A DNA stretch of 55,947 nucleotides from an uncultured Lachnospiraceae bacterium (GTDB lineage: Bacteria; Bacillota; Clostridia; Lachnospirales; Lachnospiraceae): NCBI GenBank assembly GCA_910588215.1, contig CAJUQJ010000025.1, positions 1 to 55,947 on the forward strand, written 5' to 3'. Each line of letters begins with the position of its first letter. Positions within the stretch are counted from its first letter, which is position 1. The notes under the pieces were generated by a model. The model saw nothing but the letters and a program-made list of their open reading frames with translations, had not been told where the DNA came from and searched no databases. This document shows, in pieces, positions 52,563-55,947 of the stretch. Both the position numbers and the translations under genes were made by a program.

Positions 52563-52658
52563 GAGCGTGCCGGTTTGATTTATTTGTGAATTCAGATGAA
52601 GGGTCGGGCTGGCCTTAACGGATATGGATAATAGAATGATGTAGTTTGGAGAAGAATT

Positions 52659-54143
52659 ATGGGGAATAAATATTTGATCAGCATTGATCAGAGCACGCAG
52701 GGGACGAAGGCACTGCTTTTCAGTGAAAAAGGAGAGTTGTGCGCGCGTGCGGATCTTGCGCACAGGCAGATCGTCAACGAGCAGGGGTGGGTTTCCCACG
52801 ACGGTGAGGAAATCTATCAAAATACGATGCAGGTGATCAGGAATGTGCTGGAGCGGGAGCAGGTCAGCCCGGAAGATGTGGCGGGGATCGGCATCAGCAA
52901 CCAAAGAGAGACGGCTATCATGTGGGATCGGGAGACGGGACAGCCTCTCGATCACGCGGTCGTGTGGCAGTGTGCACGGGCAGCTAAGATTTGTGAACGC
53001 AAAGAGATACAGGAGATGGCGGAGCAGGTCAGGTTGAGAACGGGGCTTAAGCTGTCACCGTATTTTACGGCGGCTAAGATCTGCTGGCTGCTGGAAAATG
53101 CGGCGGGAGCCGGGGAGAAGGCGAAGCGGCATAAGGTATGCCACGGGACGATAGATTCTTATCTGGTCTACAGGATGACGAAGGGCGAGGTCTATGCGAC
53201 GGATTATTCCAATGCTTCGCGGACGCAGCTTTTTAATATCTTCGCGTTAAAATGGGACGAGGAGATCTGCAGGGCGTTCGGTATTGATGTGGACAATCTG
53301 CCGGAGGTCAGGGACTCCAACAGCTGCTTTGGTTATACGGACTGCGAGGGGCTTTTTGCACGGCCGGTGCCGATTCATGCGGTGATGGGAGATTCCCATG
53401 CGGCGCTTTTCGGGCAGAACTGCAGGAGTGACGGCAAGACGAAGGTGACCTACGGCACGGGTTCGTCCATTATGATGAACATTGGCACCGCACCGATCCT
53501 GAGCAGGAATGGGCTGGTGACGTCGTTGGCCTGGGGGCTGAATGGCAGACCGGAATACGTGCTTGAAGGGAATCTGAACTATACGGGGGCGGTCATTTCC
53601 TGGTTAAAAGATGATGTGAAGCTGATCGCAAGCGCGGCCGAGACGGAAGCACTGGCGAATGAGGCGAATCAGGACGATAGGCTCTATCTGGTGCCGGCGT
53701 TTACCGGGCTGGGAGCGCCCTACTGGGACAGCAGCGCCAGGGCAGCGATCATCGGGATGGATCGGACGACGGGCAAGGCTGAGTTAACAAGGGCGGCATT
53801 GGAAAGTATCGCTTATCAGATCACTGATATCGTCCGGGCCATGGAGAAGGATTCGCAGAAGAGGATCGAGTCTTTGCGGGTGGACGGCGGTCCCACGAAG
53901 AACCGGTATCTGATGCAGTTCCAGAGCGATGTCACGGGCAGCGAAGTTGCGATCTCGACGATCGAAGAACTGTCGGGCACAGGAGCGGCCTTTATGGCGG
54001 GTATGGCATTGGGCTTGTGGGGTGAAGAAATTTTTGATACTATAAGCTGGAAGCAGGTGACGCCGCAGATGGCGCAGGAAGTTCGGGAGAAGAAGTTTGC
54101 GGGGTATCGGAATGCGGTAGGACTGATCAGGACCGGCAAATAA
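52659..54143 (+). CDS. FGGY family carbohydrate kinase
   Basis: This 494-residue kinase phosphorylates a ketose or polyol with ATP. The N-terminal motif LISIDQSTQGTKALLF resembles glycerol kinase and differs slightly from xylulokinase. ISNQRETAIMWD, MGDSHAALFGQ and GLGAPYWD are FGGY landmarks. The sequence alone does not separate glycerol kinase-like from apulose or xylulose kinase activity, but the operon lacks glycerol genes. GGAG precedes the ATG. The gap before it is 96 bases, and 10 bases separate its stop from the next frame. Confidence 0.9.
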   Translation: MGNKYLISIDQSTQGTKALLFSEKGELCARADLAHRQIVNEQGWVSHDGEEIYQNTMQVIRNVLEREQVSPEDVAGIGISNQRETAIMWDRETGQPLDHAVVWQCARAAKICERKEIQEMAEQVRLRTGLKLSPYFTAAKICWLLENAAGAGEKAKRHKVCHGTIDSYLVYRMTKGEVYATDYSNASRTQLFNIFALKWDEEICRAFGIDVDNLPEVRDSNSCFGYTDCEGLFARPVPIHAVMGDSHAALFGQNCRSDGKTKVTYGTGSSIMMNIGTAPILSRNGLVTSLAWGLNGRPEYVLEGNLNYTGAVISWLKDDVKLIASAAETEALANEANQDDRLYLVPAFTGLGAPYWDSSARAAIIGMDRTTGKAELTRAALESIAYQITDIVRAMEKDSQKRIESLRVDGGPTKNRYLMQFQSDVTGSEVAISTIEELSGTGAAFMAGMALGLWGEEIFDTISWKQVTPQMAQEVREKKFAGYRNAVGLIRTGK

Positions 54144-54177
54144 GAGGTAACAGGTGAATAGCGAGGAGGTTGTTTTT

Positions 54178-55731
54178 ATGCAGCAGGTAGAGAAATGGGG
54201 ACTTTTTGAAGTCAGCAGCAGGGGGAAAAGCGACGGGAATCCGTTCCGAGATTATGGGATGACGGTTACGTTTAAGGGAGAGAAGGAAGAAATCCGGGTT
54301 AACGGCTTCTACGATGGGGACGGTGTCTACAGGGCAAGGTTTATGCCGTCTTACGAGGGCGCTTATACTTATAAGGTGGAAGGGAATTTTGCAGATGTGA
54401 TTGAGAATGCGGAAGGAGCCTTTGAGGTAGTGGCGCCGTCTGAGAAGAACCACGGACCGGTAGTGGTGGTGGATAAGACGCATCTTGGGTATGCGGATCA
54501 TACGCCCTACTATTCGATTGGGACGACCTGCTATGCGTGGGCGAATCAGCCGATGGAGCGGCAGGAGCAGACGCTGGAGACCTTGAAGAACAATGCGTTC
54601 AACAAGATCAGGTTCTGTTTCTTCCCCAAGTTCTATGAGTTTAACAGAAAAGAGCCGCTGACCTATCCTTTTGAGAGAGGAAACGGCGAGGGACTGGATC
54701 CGGAGCGGGTGGAGCAGGAGAAGTCCTGCCGGATGAGATTTCCGGGAATGCAGGAGACGGAGCAGGATTACGGCTTTGACTATACGAGACCTAATGTGGA
54801 GCATTTCAGACGTTATGATATACGGATCGCACAGCTGATGGAGTTGGGCATCGAGGCGGACATGATCCTGATGCACCCTTACGATAAGTGGGGCTTAAAT
54901 GAAATGGACAAGGACGCCTGCGACTGGTATTTGAGATATGTGGTGGCGAGATACGGCGCTTACCGGAATGTGTGGTGGTCGCTTTCTAACGAGTTTGACT
55001 TTATCAGGATCAAGACGCTGGAGGACTGGGAGCGTTACGGTCAGGTGGTGTCTTCCAATGACCCGTTCCACAGGCTGTTGTCAGTACATAACGGTGGACC
55101 AAACTATGACTTTTCCAAGGATTGGGTGACGCACTGTTCTCTGCAGAGAGTGGATTTCTACCGGACGACCGAGGATACGGATCAGTTCGTGGAGAAATAC
55201 GGCAAGCCGGTTGTGTGGGATGAGATCTGTTATGAAGGCAATATCGGCTTGGGCTGGGGCAATATCACCGGTGAGGAACTGGTGAGAAGATTCTGGGAGG
55301 CGTTCGTGCGGGGCGGTCACTGCGGCCACGGCGAGACTTTTATGGACCCGGAGGATATTCTCTGGTGGTCCCACGGCGGTATCTTAAAGGGGGAGAGTCC
55401 GGCGAGACTGCGGTTTCTGCTGGATGTCCTGCAGGATGTGCCGGGCGGTTATCTGACCAAGGGTGAAGGCATCTTTGACGAGGTAGTAGGCTATGCCGGC
55501 GGCCACGTGGGCGAAGGCTGGGGCATCTGCTATGATTATGCCATTCATTATCTGGGCGTCTGCCAGCCGACGTACAGACAGCTTGTGCTTCCGGAGGATA
55601 CGGATTATGAGGTGGATGTGATCGATACGTGGAATATGACGGTCACCCCGATGGGAGTAAAGAGAGGAATCTGTAAGATCGAGCTGCCGGGGAATCAGTA
55701 TATGGCATTGCGTGTCCGTAAGGTAGGATAA
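54178..55731 (+). CDS. DUF5060/DUF4038/DUF5605 glycosidase (GH140-related)
   Basis: This 517-residue protein has an N-terminal beta-sandwich DUF5060 (1-88; VTFKGEKEEIRVNGFYDGDGVYRARFMPSYEG), a DUF4038-type TIM barrel (about 95-430) and a C-terminal DUF5605-like beta domain. Predicted acid/base is E272 in WWSLSNEFD and nucleophile E349 in VWDEICYEG. DUF4038 proteins include GH140 apiosidases. No signal peptide is present, so the substrate is imported. ATG 54178 with GAGGAGG at 8 bases replaces GTG 54154. A strong terminator follows. This is the main clue that the operon handles apiose or a similar branched or unusual sugar. Confidence 0.82.
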   Translation: MQQVEKWGLFEVSSRGKSDGNPFRDYGMTVTFKGEKEEIRVNGFYDGDGVYRARFMPSYEGAYTYKVEGNFADVIENAEGAFEVVAPSEKNHGPVVVVDKTHLGYADHTPYYSIGTTCYAWANQPMERQEQTLETLKNNAFNKIRFCFFPKFYEFNRKEPLTYPFERGNGEGLDPERVEQEKSCRMRFPGMQETEQDYGFDYTRPNVEHFRRYDIRIAQLMELGIEADMILMHPYDKWGLNEMDKDACDWYLRYVVARYGAYRNVWWSLSNEFDFIRIKTLEDWERYGQVVSSNDPFHRLLSVHNGGPNYDFSKDWVTHCSLQRVDFYRTTEDTDQFVEKYGKPVVWDEICYEGNIGLGWGNITGEELVRRFWEAFVRGGHCGHGETFMDPEDILWWSHGGILKGESPARLRFLLDVLQDVPGGYLTKGEGIFDEVVGYAGGHVGEGWGICYDYAIHYLGVCQPTYRQLVLPEDTDYEVDVIDTWNMTVTPMGVKRGICKIELPGNQYMALRVRKVG

Positions 55732-55754
55732 ATACAGATCTCGGGAAATTTCAG

Positions 55755-55786
55755 GGGAGTGCGGCAAAAGCTGCATTCCCTTTTTT
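55755..55786 (+). terminator. Rho-independent terminator of the isomerase operon
   Basis: An 11-bp stem with two G-U pairs (55755-55765 with 55770-55780) and AAAA loop is followed by six T. Confidence 0.9.
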
Positions 55787-55788
55787 CA

Positions 55789-55930
55789 TATCATAGGAAA
55801 GTACGTCCTATGATACAAAACCGGATGCGCAGCTACGCGCGCGGAACAAAAGCTGCGCTTGTCATGGAAATTAGAACGCGAGGGGGTGCGAAGGTTACAG
55901 TTCACGGCCTAACCGGCCGCAAACTGTAAC
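55789..55930. repeat. Cluster of three palindromic elements, copy 2 of dispersed element
   Basis: Behind the terminator are three hairpins: TATCATAGGA/TCCTATGATA (55789-55815), GCGCAGCT/AGCTGCGC (55827-55858) and GTTACAGTT/AACTGTAAC enclosing CGGCC/GGCCG (55894-55930). The last one shares 19 of 21 bases with 49031-49011 in inverse orientation. A 34-codon frame (55825-55929, MRSYARGTKAALVMEIRTRG...) runs through but has no ribosome site. No gene is claimed. The window ends at 55947. Confidence 0.55.
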
Positions 55931-55947
55931 GCATCCAACCCATTCCA

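Noticed and set aside
51699..52955. Minus-strand frame of 418 codons opposite transketolase subunit 2 and kinase start
   Set aside because: Crosses the boundary of two well-supported genes and contains no known domain.
55825..55929. 34-codon frame near the right edge
   Set aside because: Runs through palindromic elements, has no ribosome site and no recognisable family.

Overview
The window (about 56 kb, moderate GC, strong GGAGG ribosome sites, many GTG/TTG starts) looks like a gut Lachnospiraceae-type Clostridia chromosome. The evidence is YesM/YesN two-component pairs beside carbohydrate ABC importers, glycoside hydrolases without secretion signals, a T-box leader, and DUF554 and HipA-like accessory genes. 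No rRNA, tRNA, CRISPR array or transposase was recognised. Species cannot be assigned from sequence alone.

Layout. 1-2270: a partial small gene leaving the left edge on the minus strand, a Nudix hydrolase, an ADP-ribosylglycohydrolase and a terminator. 2334-7005: a circularly permuted GH3 beta-glucosidase broken by one frameshift, then an ECF sigma factor with a repeat-built partner protein. 7199-14529: sugar-uptake locus 1 (YesM kinase, YesN regulator, lipoprotein, two permeases). 14584-16411: a TrpB-like enzyme (minus strand) under a T-box. 16420-25651: sugar locus 2, with a divergent YesN/YesM pair and two GH5-like enzymes flanking lipoprotein and permeases. 25652-32375: accessory genes (HTH plus HipA-like kinase, DUF554, aromatic acid exporter-like, AlbA_2 protein with a VGDK repeat, serine hydrolase). 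32495-47789: sugar locus 3 (YesN/YesM, MalEFG-like importer, three GH2 paralogs, an aldo/keto reductase). 47810-55786: a relic of a short-chain dehydrogenase, a LacI regulator, and a divergent operon of fucose/arabinose-isomerase-like protein, split transketolase, FGGY kinase and DUF5060/DUF4038/DUF5605 glycosidase.

How the genes work together. Each importer has its own two-component pair, which probably senses a glycan fragment and activates a weak-35 promoter. Oligosaccharides taken up intact would be cut in the cytoplasm by the GH5-like, GH2 and GH3 enzymes. The last operon has the enzyme classes expected for a branched pentose such as D-apiose: glycosidase, isomerase, FGGY kinase and two-subunit transketolase. 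This is the best candidate for an undescribed pathway here. Other points of interest are an HTH/HipA-like kinase pair with repeated operator half-sites, a sigma factor paired with a beta-helix-like protein, a hairpin between binding protein and first permease in all three importer operons, and several short dispersed palindromic elements.
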